DNA of 64,000 nucleotides from positions 63,900,578 through 63,964,577 of the forward strand of contig OZ024903.1 of assembly GCA_964017125.1 (NCBI GenBank), written 5' to 3'. The position numbers were made by a program, and so were the translations under genes. The notes beneath the pieces are model-generated. The model saw nothing but the letters and a program-made list of their open reading frames with translations. It had not been told where the DNA came from and did no database searches. Below, piece by piece: positions 13,377 to 24,209 of the stretch; within the stretch, counting starts at the first letter, position 1, and the number at the start of each line of letters is the position of its first letter. Origin of the DNA: Flabesymbios commensalis. Its lineage: Eukaryota; Annelida; Polychaeta; Terebellida; Flabelligeridae.

Positions 13377-16300
13377 GTGAACACTGAGGTTATAAATGAT
13401 CAGGTCTGTGAAATACGCGTTCTGTCATGGAACATAAATGGCTTAGGTAACACACTGGCAGATCCTGATCTTTTAGCATTTATTCGTGAATACGATATAA
13501 TATTTTTAACAGAAACAATGAAAAGTAATGATTACACATTGGTTTTACCCGGGTATCAGTTCCATCATGTAAGTAGAACATTTAAACATAAAAATGCTTC
13601 AAGAGCTTCTGGTGGTATTGGAATACTAGTAGCCAACAAATTTGAAAAACATACTAGAATAGACTCGACCTATGATCATCTGGTATGGTTAACTATAACT
13701 ACAGAATACTATCAGAAAAACATTAAAATCGGCTGTGCCTATATACCACCAGAAAACTCTACATATGTTGGTCTAAGAAATGATTATTTTACTATGTTAG
13801 AGGAGGAAGTGGCCAGATATACAGAAAGTCACCATATAATATTATGTGGTGACTTTAATAGTAGAACTGGCCGCGCTCCAGATTACGATAATAATATCAA
13901 TGTTTTAAATGAACGCTGTAATGAGGACGGAGTCATTAACAAATATGGACGATCTCTGCTAAATTTGTGTATAAACACAGAGCTTAAAATAGCCAATGGT
14001 CGAATGTTTGATGATAAAGGTATCGGCCGTTATACATACTACTCGCCCATGGGAGCAAGTACTATTGATTATATGATACTAAGAGAAGATTATATGATCA
14101 GTAAATTTAAAGTTCTACCAAAATTAGTAGAATCGGATCATTGTCCTATAAAATTCCATATTCTCAATTCAAAATTGAAAGAGTTAAGCTCTGCAGAAAT
14201 GAACATACATATTAATGACTCATCACCATGTTCCGATGTATATATATGGCAAGATGAAAAAAAGATAGAGTACCAAGCATCTCTTCGAAATGAACAGACA
14301 TGTATTGCGTTTGAAGAAATGCTGTGTGCCGCAGCTGAAGGTTGTAGTAGCGATAATCTATGCGATATTTTCAATGGTATGCTAGAAAATGCATTATCCC
14401 CGTTATTTCTAAAGAAGCAGCATCAACCAAAGTGTAGGAAAAACATAAAAAATAAATTTCCTACAAACCCTTGGTATGATAAAGAATGTAAATCTCTAAA
14501 ACAAGTTTTAAATAATATTGCTAAAGATAAGAAGTTTAACACACGTCAAAGTGAATATAATATAATGTTACGTCAATATAAACAATTAATCCAGAAAAAG
14601 AAAAGACATTACCAAGAAGTCAAACTTGGACAGCTTGAAAATATGAGAACAGAAAATCCAAATTCCTACTGGAAATTTTGGAAATCTTTAAAACCTAGAA
14701 ATTCAACCAAAGGTCCTACCCTGTCACAATTTGTGAAATATTTTGAAGAACAAGTCTACCCTCCTCATGTTGACTATTTTGACTACGATCACATGAATAA
14801 TATATTGAAGCTAGTTAAATCATCCCCAAATGATATTAATGAGAAGGTAGAAAATGGACAATCCGATTTGTTACAGTTCTTAAACAGCCCCATAACTATA
14901 GACGAAATTCAAAAAGCAATTAGAAAGTTAAAATGCAAAAAAGCGGCAGGCATAGATGGTATTCCTACGGAATTTTACAAGCATGGCAGTAATGAACTCT
15001 TACCAGCACTAGTTTTACTGTTTAATACCATTATAGCCAATGGAAAATATCCATCAAGTTGGGCCACTGGTATAATTCATCCTGTTCACAAAAAAGCTGC
15101 CCATAACGTGCCCGATAACTACAGGAAAGTTACAGTAATGCCATGCATTGGGAAATTATTTGAATCTGTACTTAATAACAGACTGTCTTTTAAAAATGAT
15201 GTATGCTATGATAATGATCCCTTTCAAGCCGGCTTTAGAAGTAAATCCCGGACGACTGATAATATATTTATACTATGTGCCATTATAGATAAGCAAAGGT
15301 GTCTTTCAAAGCCCCTGTATACATGTTTTGTTGATTTTACAAAAGCATTTGACTATATTGACAGATCAGCACTGTACTATAAATTACTGAGCAGAGGAAT
15401 AGACGGCAATTTTTTAAATGTAATAAAGAGTATGTTCTCTAAAGCTGAGTGCCGTGTAAAATGGGATTCATGTATCAGCGAGATATTAAAAAGCGAATTT
15501 GGTGTCCTGCAAGGTGGTATGCTCAGCCCCAAATTATTTACAGAATTTCTGCAGGATATATCCAAATCATTTGATCAAGGTGAGGGTATCCCCGTAGACA
15601 CTTTATTAATTGTATACTTGTTATTTGCAGACGACCTTGTCCTTTTTTCAGATTCTGCAAATGGATTGCAAAAGCAATTAACTGCCCTGTATAAGTATGC
15701 TTCTCTGTGGCATATAATAGTCAGCATTCCTAAAACAAAAGTTCTCATATTTAACAAACGTCATACATCAGAATGTGACAGCTTCTACTATGGTGATGAC
15801 ATAATAGAAAAAAATGAAAAATATAAATACCTTGGGGTTGTATATAGCACTAAATATCCTAAGAATGTATTGAAAGAAACGTTTCTCCATCTCGCTTCCC
15901 AAGCTGGTAAAGCAGTTTTTTCTCTACACAAGCAATCTCGTCCCGTAGTCGGTAAATTGTCACCTGTTATTGCATTCAAGGTTTTTGATTGTCAAATACT
16001 GCCCATATTAGAGTATGCAAGTGATATATGGTATACCGGTGATAGTGTTAACGATTTGGAAAAAATACATCTAAAATTTATTAAATCAACACTGGGTGTT
16101 AGAAAGCAAACACCCACTCCTGCAATTTATGGTGACACAGGACGGTTTCCATTGATTATCAGGCAACATATTAAAGCTGTAAAATATTGGTGTAGAATTA
16201 TAGACCTATCTCAGAACCACCCTGTCAGAAATGCCTACAATATGCTACTAGAGCTAGATAGCACTGGATTCACAAACTGGTGCTCGCGTATTCGGTCTGT

Positions 16301-16835
16301 CCTTGAACTAACCGGGCTAGACCAAGCTTGGGAGATGCAGCACATTGGCAATACAAATAAATTCATGCTTTCCTTTAAAGATTCAATTGTTAGAATATTT
16401 ACACAGCGGTGGAGACAAGATATTGAGAGTTCAAGTAAGCTGCGCACATATTCATTAGTGAAAAAATCTTTGTGTGTGGAACCATACATCTTAAACATAA
16501 AGGGGAACCACCTCATAACAGCAATGGCGAGATATAGAATGAGCTCACATGATTTAAAAATAGAGAGAGGACGATTCAATAATCCAATAACTCCAATAAA
16601 CCAACGAATATGCACAAGGTGTGAATCAAACGAAATTGACGACGAAATACACTTTCTTCTCCACTGTAATGCCATGAACAATGAACGCGAAATCTTGCTT
16701 AATTCTATAGCCGGAATTATCAATATGCAACCAACAAATGATATTTTTCTACGAATTATGACATCTAGAGACATAACAGTGGTGAAGTCGCTAGCAAAAT
16801 TTATCTATGGTTGTTTTAAACAAATTAAGGGTTGA
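13377..16835 (+). CDS. LINE ORF2: AP endonuclease and reverse transcriptase
   Basis: One open frame of about 1152 codons that makes the nick-and-copy enzyme of the element. Endonuclease residues 12-260: VLSWNINGLG, ETMKSN, GGIGILV, ILCGDFNS, IDYMIL and ESDHCPI. RT from about residue 520: KKAAGIDGIPTEF, NYRKVTVMPCIGKLFE, FVDFTKAFDYID, GVLQGGMLSPKLF and the catalytic FADD near residue 748. A CxxC..HFLLHC zinc-finger-like motif lies near residues 1079-1098. No ATG lies near the start: the frame opens with GTG at 13377, five bases after the ORF1 stop, and the first ATG is inside the endonuclease. Translation by reinitiation or another coupled mechanism is therefore likely (inference). Confidence 0.93.
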   Translation: MNTEVINDQVCEIRVLSWNINGLGNTLADPDLLAFIREYDIIFLTETMKSNDYTLVLPGYQFHHVSRTFKHKNASRASGGIGILVANKFEKHTRIDSTYDHLVWLTITTEYYQKNIKIGCAYIPPENSTYVGLRNDYFTMLEEEVARYTESHHIILCGDFNSRTGRAPDYDNNINVLNERCNEDGVINKYGRSLLNLCINTELKIANGRMFDDKGIGRYTYYSPMGASTIDYMILREDYMISKFKVLPKLVESDHCPIKFHILNSKLKELSSAEMNIHINDSSPCSDVYIWQDEKKIEYQASLRNEQTCIAFEEMLCAAAEGCSSDNLCDIFNGMLENALSPLFLKKQHQPKCRKNIKNKFPTNPWYDKECKSLKQVLNNIAKDKKFNTRQSEYNIMLRQYKQLIQKKKRHYQEVKLGQLENMRTENPNSYWKFWKSLKPRNSTKGPTLSQFVKYFEEQVYPPHVDYFDYDHMNNILKLVKSSPNDINEKVENGQSDLLQFLNSPITIDEIQKAIRKLKCKKAAGIDGIPTEFYKHGSNELLPALVLLFNTIIANGKYPSSWATGIIHPVHKKAAHNVPDNYRKVTVMPCIGKLFESVLNNRLSFKNDVCYDNDPFQAGFRSKSRTTDNIFILCAIIDKQRCLSKPLYTCFVDFTKAFDYIDRSALYYKLLSRGIDGNFLNVIKSMFSKAECRVKWDSCISEILKSEFGVLQGGMLSPKLFTEFLQDISKSFDQGEGIPVDTLLIVYLLFADDLVLFSDSANGLQKQLTALYKYASLWHIIVSIPKTKVLIFNKRHTSECDSFYYGDDIIEKNEKYKYLGVVYSTKYPKNVLKETFLHLASQAGKAVFSLHKQSRPVVGKLSPVIAFKVFDCQILPILEYASDIWYTGDSVNDLEKIHLKFIKSTLGVRKQTPTPAIYGDTGRFPLIIRQHIKAVKYWCRIIDLSQNHPVRNAYNMLLELDSTGFTNWCSRIRSVLELTGLDQAWEMQHIGNTNKFMLSFKDSIVRIFTQRWRQDIESSSKLRTYSLVKKSLCVEPYILNIKGNHLITAMARYRMSSHDLKIERGRFNNPITPINQRICTRCESNEIDDEIHFLLHCNAMNNEREILLNSIAGIINMQPTNDIFLRIMTSRDITVVKSLAKFIYGCFKQIKG

Positions 16836-18120
16836 AAATATTGAGTATGATAAATGTAAATTCATCTTCAAGCTGAAATATTTTGTATGTGTGTCGTGAC
16901 TAGCATGATTAATTATTATCATCATGATCATGATTATGTGTCATTATTATCGTTTTAACGTTACATTTTTATGTAGAACAATCACAAGTCACCTGTCGCT
17001 ATATTATCCATATTATCATGCCTTCATGATCTGACTTGGGTATTACCACATATCAGGACGGCTGTTGCTCTCGGATCTTATTTTTTGGCTTTTTAGGGCC
17101 GGTTAGGGACGTTTCCGTCGCCTTTGTTATCAGACGAGGTGGGGCCTTATGGAGGATTTCAGAGTTGCTAAGTCAATTGATTTTCTCTATGAGGTCGGGA
17201 ATGTTTTTCTTCGATTGTAACTCCTAAGTATGTGGTACTAACTAGGTCGTGAGTGAAATGGTATGAACTAAACAATATAGTGAATTAAAATAAGCTGTAA
17301 TGTTTTTGTGCGAGGGCCATAAAGATAATAAATCACTAGTTAATTAAACAAACTTTATTGCTATTGTGTGAGTGCCATGTCCTGCGTGAATGGCACGCAT
17401 AATTATTATCCGTAATTTTTATTCTTATTACATCACTAAGTCTCCAACACTCGATAATATGGATGGTTCTGATGCTATACTTTGTTGGCAGTCGACGAAC
17501 CACCATGTCCGACTTTTATTAGTATGTATATATTGTGTTTCGGTGGTATTACTGTTATTACGTTGTTAAATTTGCATCACTAGTCTATATCAGGGGATCG
17601 CCGAGTTCATAGCGACTGTGCTTGCATGGTCACATGGCTCGGAGCTACCTGTGTCGCAGATTGTCACATTGATTGTACTTGCATGATATAATATTTCATT
17701 TTTAAAAATATCGTGTAATTTTTAACATTGTCCTAATACATTCTCAAATTACTGTAGCATAATTATGCACTTGTATATATTCTAGGTTTCTACGCTTTCC
17801 AGAGTGTCTTTTTTGCTACTATATATATAATTAGCATGTCATACATAGTAGCTATTTTATCTCTGGTTTTGGTGCGGGAAACAAAATGATAGACCTTATG
17901 TTACCCTGGCAATGCCTTTCAATCTTATTTTAAGTATATACCCAGTGTTTCTTATGGCAATGCCAGTTAACATGATTTTAGTTATGTATGTCATACTATG
18001 TATATTGTCATATGATTTTAACAAATTAACAATGTTGTATATACATGTACATATCTCTATTTCTATGACAAATAAGTCTGGATTGACTTTCTTTCTGTCA
18101 ATAAAATATCTGTCTGTCTG
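16836..18120 (+). other. LINE 3' UTR with TCTG tail
   Basis: Non-coding, AT-rich, between the ORF2 stop and the satellite. It ends with AATAAAATATCTGTCTGTCTG-like sequence: an AATAAA signal just before a short tetranucleotide run, as in many LINE 3' ends. The reading frame 17912-18136 is not supported. Confidence 0.75.
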
Positions 18121-20200
18121 TTCCCCCTCAATATGACATGAATTTTAAAATAAAATTAATTTTAAAAAGTCATTTTTATATGTTTTAATCATAGTCAATA
18201 TCATACAGCTTGATCTGACATGAATTTTAAAATAATAATAATAAAAAAATTGAACCTAGTTAGTTTATATCATAGACTAGCTAGGCTATAACATACCTAT
18301 AACACGTCACAGACAATAACATACCTGGGCTGAGTGTTCTCCCCTCAACATGACATGAATTAAAAAAAAAAAAAAATGAATTAAAAAAAACATTTTTTAA
18401 TTTTTCAAACCTAGCTAGCCTATATCATACACTGCCTGGGCTGAGTGTTCCTCCCTCAATATGACATGAATTTTGAAATAAAATGAATTTAAAAAAGTCA
18501 TTTTTTTAATTTGTTCATCCTAGCTAGCTTATATCATACACTGTCTGCGCTGAGTGTTCCTCCTCAATATGACATGAATTTTAAAATAAAATGAATTTAA
18601 AAAAGTCATTTTTATATGTCTTAATCATAGTCTATATCATACAACTCGATCTGACATGAATTTTAAAATAATAATAATAAAAAAATTGACCCTAGTTAGT
18701 TTATATCATAGACTAGCTAGGCTATAACATACCTATAACACGTCACAGACAATAACATACCTGGGCTGAGTGTTCTGCCCTCAATCTGACATAATTTGGT
18801 TTCCAAGATTTTAATGTGTGATACATCATTGGAATCGCTCAGGCACCTAGTATTAGCCTATTGTTGTCATATTTTGATATCTGAAAAAAAAATTTACCGG
18901 TAGATAAAAAATGGATTTAAATAAATTGCCAAAATTGGTAAATCTTTTAACAATTACAGCTTTGTCCATTTTCAGGATATTGTCAAGCCCGATTTACCAC
19001 CGGAATCGCTCAATCATCTAGTATTTGCTATTACTGTCATTAGGTGATAAGTGGAAAATAACTTATATAAAAAGTGTTTTAAGTGGATAAAAACTTTAAT
19101 ATTTCGGGCAGAGCGTCGGGATGCATATCAGATTGTAGTGGCCGGAAAACGCTTTCCAGTTATATAATTATTTTTACTGTACTTTAAATAATTTTCCTGT
19201 TATTAATTTAAAACCGTGTTTCAATGAGGTTTTCATTGCGAAATATTTATTTATATGCGGTGCAGTTAACACCGAGCACACACTTGGCTTTACAAGGTGC
19301 ATTACACAACTAAATAACCCTTGTCAGTGGGCAAGCTAGTCTATATCATGCACTTGCTGGGCTGAGTGTCCCCCCTCAATGTTTTGAAATGAAATAAATA
19401 GAAAAAAAAGAAAAAAAATTGAAAAATTAAAACCTAGGTTGTCTATGTCATACAACAGCTGGGCTGAGTGTTCCCCCTTAGTAAGACAATAATTTTTGAA
19501 ATAGAACAGCTAGTCTATAGATATCATACACTCGCTGGGCTGAGTGTCCCCCCTTAGTAGCCTATGCATGAATTGCGAAATAAAATTAGAAAAACAAATA
19601 GCTGGGCCGAGTGTTCCCCCTTGGTATTACATGAATTTTCCTGGTATGACATGAATTTTGAAATAAAACGAATTTAAAAATAGCTAGTCTATATGACATA
19701 CTAGCTGGGCTGAGTGTTCCCCCCTCAATATGGGAAAATATAAACAAGATAATCAATATAACAACAGTTCAATATGACTTGAATTTTGAAATAAAATGCA
19801 TTAAAAATATATTTAAAACTAGTCCTATGGGATTAGGCGGAAAATCATTTACAACATTTCGTTTCCAATATAGGGATAAAAACTACTTAATGTATTTTAT
19901 GTATTATATATTATACATTATATATTGTGGTCAATAGGGAAGTCAGGGGGAATATATATCCTAGCCAGAGGTGTGAACACTCAGCACAGAAAAGCATGAC
20001 AGGTGGGGAACTGTGAGCTTGAGGGAAACTCTCAGAATATGAGTGACAGATACCAGCCGTTCCGCTCATGGTCGCGCATGCGCAGATGGGCGGAAGGGGA
20101 ACTCTCAGCACGGGGGAACCCTCAGAATACGACACCGGTATATCAAGCTGGCGTTGAATATTAATACTGTATTGGCCCAATACACAGCGCCATTGTGCAA
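18121..20200 (+). repeat. About 105-bp satellite, right part, with 437-bp higher-order unit
   Basis: Continuation of the array cut by the LINE. The stretch 18121-18345 and the stretch from about 18558 are near-identical and both match 11592-11850, giving a higher-order period of about 437 bp. Motif copies recur at 18330, 18438, 18550, 18765, 19360, 19460, 19545, 19606 and 19710. At 19970-20120 the motif appears in reverse (GGGGAACTCTCAGCAC). A private duplication of about 130 bp (GGAATCGCTCA..CTAGTATT) sits at 18830-19050. Confidence 0.8.
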
Positions 20201-21369
20201 AATGTAATCGGCTCAATTAAATTGATTATATTGGCTCACCAACTGAATGATTGCTGGGCAGAAGACATAAACACATTTTCATTAATATTTCTTCACTAGA
20301 ATATGCCTAACTGACGATCAGCTAGATTCTATGCCCTACAAGTGAGAGAAGATCAAGGCATATAATCATTGAGTAATAAGGTGTTGAACAAAACACGTAA
20401 GAGTGATGGCATGAAACGAGAAGAGATCAAACGGCAACCCCCGGGTGGCAACCATATTCTTGAATGCTGTCTACACTTTTAACGCTGCGAGTGCGTTTAA
20501 TAAACATTTTGCACAATGAACCCAGTTAAACAAATATAGGTCTATGGATAAATTGTTGAAAGTTTATATAGCAAACACAATTGACCCATTATTGTTTCAT
20601 TGCTTGACCACTGTCTACGACGCTGGCCCAACATTATAACAACATTGGGCCAATGTTTTTTCTGAAATAGTCACATGGTGTTACTAATTTATAACTCATG
20701 CATTATAACTGGCGTCTTTAGCAAATAGCTCTACCTAAAAGATAAGGATAATTAGTGGTGTCATAAAAGAAAGAATTCCAACTTTAGCTACCTTGCTAGA
20801 AGCAGCGCTATGGCGAGTGGTTTTATGCAACGCTCTCCAATATTGAGCAGACAGAAACCCAAATCAAATATTTGTCCAACTCTTTTTTCTGATCTACCTT
20901 ACTATCATGAGTAATGACTAATGAATAACCCCTATGTATTAAATCACCGCTAAAGGTGAAATAAAATGAGCAAAATACCTAGGTATTGTGAGGGTTATAG
21001 GCAATCAACGTTATCAGTCGCGGGTAAAAGGATATGAGTTTTGTGCACACACAATCATGGATTGCTTGTCATCGGAGTGATCTGTTTTGCAATTTGTGTC
21101 ATAAGCATTCCAACTTAGCGTTCTGAAAAAATCTAAAGTCGGACACGAGCAGACGATCTGCCAACAAAGTACTTTATTCTATTTGAATATATTATAAAAA
21201 CATTACAAACACAACATAAAGTTATCATATTGGTTGACCATGAAAACCATGGTGTAAATGATAAAAGTTAGACTTTAACTTGATTATTTTCTGAGCTATT
21301 GATGAACCATAGATTATCAGTAATGGCCTCTAATTTGCATTTCTTAACAAAAAAAGTAAATCGCGGCAA
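20201..21369. other. No gene seen
   Basis: AT-rich non-coding sequence. A short foldback with GGCCCAACATT/AATGTTGGGCC-like arms lies near 20625-20660. GTCGGACACGAG..GCCAACAAAGTA near 21138-21174 resembles, in reverse, part of the LINE 3' UTR near 17485-17515, so a small LINE 3' fragment may be present. Confidence 0.4.
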
Positions 21370-21860
21370 TGGACACCACACTTTCCTGTAATCTAACCAA
21401 GTGCATCCCCTCAGATGCCATACCTGTTAAGTTTGTAATTTAGACGTTTGTGTGGAACCTTGTCGAAAGCTTTGCTAATATCCACAATGAGCATGTTTGT
21501 TTGGGTTGCAATACTGGCCAGGTCTAGAAAGAGAGAAAAAGCTGTGATTCACAAGAATATTTTTTACGAAAACCATGCTGAAGAGAAAATAGTATGTTCT
21601 GAATTTCAAAACGTTTCATTTGATTACTTACAATAATGTTGTTCCATAATTTTGAATGTTATGTACATGTCAATGAGATTGGCCGATAGTTATACTTAAT
21701 TGTGTTTATTACCCTTTTTAAATATTCGAGCCACATTAGCTTCTTTCCAGTCGTACGGCACCTGTCCGGTTGTATGATAAGAGTCATAAAAATTAGTTGC
21801 AACAAATGCTTGAAGAGGTAAGTGGAACATGCATGCTGTCGCCCCTTCTGGTATTTTTTT
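21370..21860 (-). mobile_element. LINE reverse-transcriptase fragment, minus strand
   Basis: On the minus strand the sequence reads GQVPYDWKEANVARIF and NYRPISL (about 21770-21690), then LQHGFRKKYSCESQLF (about 21590-21540), then IDISKAFDKVPHKRL (about 21490-21440). This order is that of the RT fingers of a Jockey/CR1-type LINE. Only this part survives, with frame breaks. Confidence 0.8.
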
Positions 21861-23247
21861 TTAAACGGGTGCCATTAAAAAAAAAATGTAAACAAATTTA
21901 AAAAATGAAAATGAACTGTCTTCACTGCCCTATGAGAAAGTTCTGAAGGCTATAATTATATGCCCTTTGGACAGAACAATGTGGACATCTCTAAGAATTG
22001 AGATACTCGGGGAAAGCTGCACTAGTTTGCCCAGGGTAAAACCTGGGTGAAGTTTTGTTTGCCGGCCTTAGCCTTCCTCATGGGGCGCATCGAGGGTAAA
22101 AATGGAAGTTTCTATATAGCCACAGGGATGAAAAATTATCAAATTTGTTCTTCTTCCATGACCCCTTCGTAGACTTAAAAAAGCTAAAGAGGGTGCCCTG
22201 CTGTATCTAAAAACTAAATAAAGCTTTTAATTTTATTCATCTCTGTAGTTTTTTCAGCTGCTTCAAAAAGTTAAAGGGTCTGGTTGAATTTTAACATTCT
22301 GTACGTATATATCCCTTCTGCAATTTGCAACATTGATCGGTCACAACTTTTAGACGTTTTTTTGTAATTTAGCTCAGATTTAGCATTTTTCTTGCTCAGT
22401 GAAAACAGTGGAATATGTGGTCAAATTTTTACGAAAAAAGGAGCAGCATAATTTTAACTCATTTTGTAGAACAATTAGATAAAAAAAAAGTGTGATGTAG
22501 GCCTACCTAAAATATTAATATCTTAGGCCTATAGGCCTACGTGTTTGTATTATTTCTCATTCTATTATTTCTTTATCTATTATTTAAATAGATTGAACAG
22601 ATTGAAAAACATTTGGTTGAGGCAAACTCGGATCAGACTAGCTGAATTAGCCTGCTTTTGTGAAACACGGGGAATATATTATGTATTTGTATGTGTTGTG
22701 AAACGTACTTGTAATATAATGCCACTCGAATTGGCCTTTTAAGGTTTATTTCCACAAAAAAATATGTTGTATACAGATATGGGCATAAGTTATACACCTA
22801 TATTTAATCCCCATATTCTACAATATCACAAAAGACAAGTTTATGCAAAATAAAAATAAAAAATAATAAAAATTAGCGTGATAAAAAGTATATACTTAAA
22901 CAGTTATTATTTAAATTTCTGGCAATAGCCCTATCCAGAATTACCTTACTTACTAACGTTAACTTACACATTTTGTGCTGTAGTACTTTTCACATATTCC
23001 AATGTTTTGATTGGAGACGATATATTTTTTCTTGTTTTTGATAAATTAATGACATTATTTACATTATTCAGGGACTATTGTGATTTCACTTTTGGTAATT
23101 TGATGTAACATTTAATGTTTGAAACAAGACTGCAGTGTGATTCAAATTATATGGTACAAAATGATGAAAATTAGAAGGAAAATCTGAAACAATTTATCCA
23201 GATATTTTTGGAAATGGGCGATAATAAGTGGGATTTTTGAAACTTCT
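21861..23247. other. No gene seen
   Basis: AT-rich, with A- and T-runs, no supported ORF and no clear repeat boundary. Confidence 0.4.
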
Positions 23248-23340
23248 GGTAATCAGGTCGGGGACGACCCCAGATTGTAGTACGTACTTTGTTCGACGGA
23301 CGACCGTTGTTTGACGTACGCCCGGCCTTCCATTTTAGGT
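23248..23340. repeat. Solo TIR-like repeat, TCAGGTCGGGGACGACCCC end (copy 1)
   Basis: A 93-bp block beginning TCAGGTCGGGGACGACCCC and ending near TTCCATTTTAGGTA. It recurs in the same orientation at 28735-28827 with about three differences. Its start and its GTAGTACGTACTT motif resemble the TIR of the TTAA element at 24214-25425, so it is probably a solo end of a related family. Confidence 0.7.
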
Positions 23341-23712
23341 AACCTATGACAGGCTATGTTAGGGACGTGACAAGTGAGCAAATGTGACGTCATATTTTTT
23401 GGCCATCCAAAAAAATCAAAAAAATTGAAAGTTAAATTCACAAGGTTCGGCTTGGAACTAAATAGAACACTTTTCCGTTCGATATTTTTTTCGAAACAAT
23501 TAGTAAGTGGTAGCGCAGCCATGTTGTTGTCGCCTCGTCTTCGAATTTTTCGTCTGCGGCTATTTCCGGCCAAATACTCAAACTGTGAACTTATGTCTCT
23601 CCTTTCTACCGTCTGAAAATGTAATAAGATTTTTTCGCCGTCTATCTAATGTAACATGCAATGTTCATTAAACTGTTTTCTTTCTAATGATATATTTATT
23701 TACTTGTGTTTT

Positions 23713-23900
23713 TGTGGCGAGCGCTTGTTATATCGCTCGGGTTGAAGGCACCTCGTTTTCCGAAACGGGAAAATCCCCAAATTGGCGCGAAGGAATTCCC
23801 CGCTAAATATGACGTCGTCTTTTGTTTATTTTAGCGCCGCGTGTCTCAGCGCAGTCCGCAGCTGTCATTCATCTGTTCGTCTGACAGATCGTTGACAGTT
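23713..23900. promoter_or_regulatory. CpG-rich promoter-like patch with E2F and CRE motifs
   Basis: A short island with about 20 CpGs in 190 bp, unlike the CpG-poor surroundings. It holds TTGGCGCGAA (23782-23791, E2F/DP-like), TGACGTCG (23810-23817, CRE/ATF-like) and GCGCCGCG. No TATA box is seen. It could be the promoter of a 5' non-coding exon of STK36, whose coding start lies 5.6 kb downstream with an acceptor-like TTTTTTTTCAG at 29450-29460, or of an unseen divergent transcript. Confidence 0.4.
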
Positions 23901-24209
23901 TAGATGTGACTAATTAATTGATAAAACACAGAAGGCTTGGACCTTGGAACTCCTTGAGAAATAATATTGACTCGCAGTGGAAGTCACATCTTGTTAGGCC
24001 TACTGGCTACTTGTAGACTAGTCCAGCGCATGCTACTCGCCAATCTCTCACTGACTCAGTCAATTCTCAACTGATTTGCATGAAATTTTGCAAGGACTAT
24101 TTTCGTATCCCCCGCCAAATACCGTGCATGAATAAATATCCTATAGTTCAAAAGCTAGACCATTTGACATTTAGTGAATTTCTAATTATGACGTCCCTCT
24201 ATAATCCTA

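Larger units (their letters stand above)
11857..18120 (+). mobile_element. Nearly complete non-LTR retrotransposon with SGNH ORF1
   Basis: A 6.26-kb LINE inserted in satellite DNA. The 5' edge is set by comparison with an uninterrupted unit at 18560-18830: the shared sequence ends AATGTGTGA at 11856. Only 17 bp precede the ORF1 start, so the 5' UTR is very short or truncated. ORF1, ORF2 and a 1.3-kb 3' UTR follow, and the element ends in a TCTG tetranucleotide run at 18110-18120. ORF2 has no stop and ORF1 a single frame shift, so the copy is young. The clade is not certain: ORF1 with an esterase is usual for CR1-like groups, while the RT and the cysteine-rich C-terminus recall I/Daphne-like elements. 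Confidence 0.9.

Noticed and set aside
16235-16774. Minus-strand ORF of 179 codons within the LINE
   Set aside because: Shadow of ORF2; no homology of its own.
11592-18385. A 265-bp target duplication around the first LINE
   Set aside because: The matching flanks diverge in the last 50 bp and match a third copy at 18558 equally well. They are tandem satellite units and not a target duplication, unlike the case at 51019-55170.
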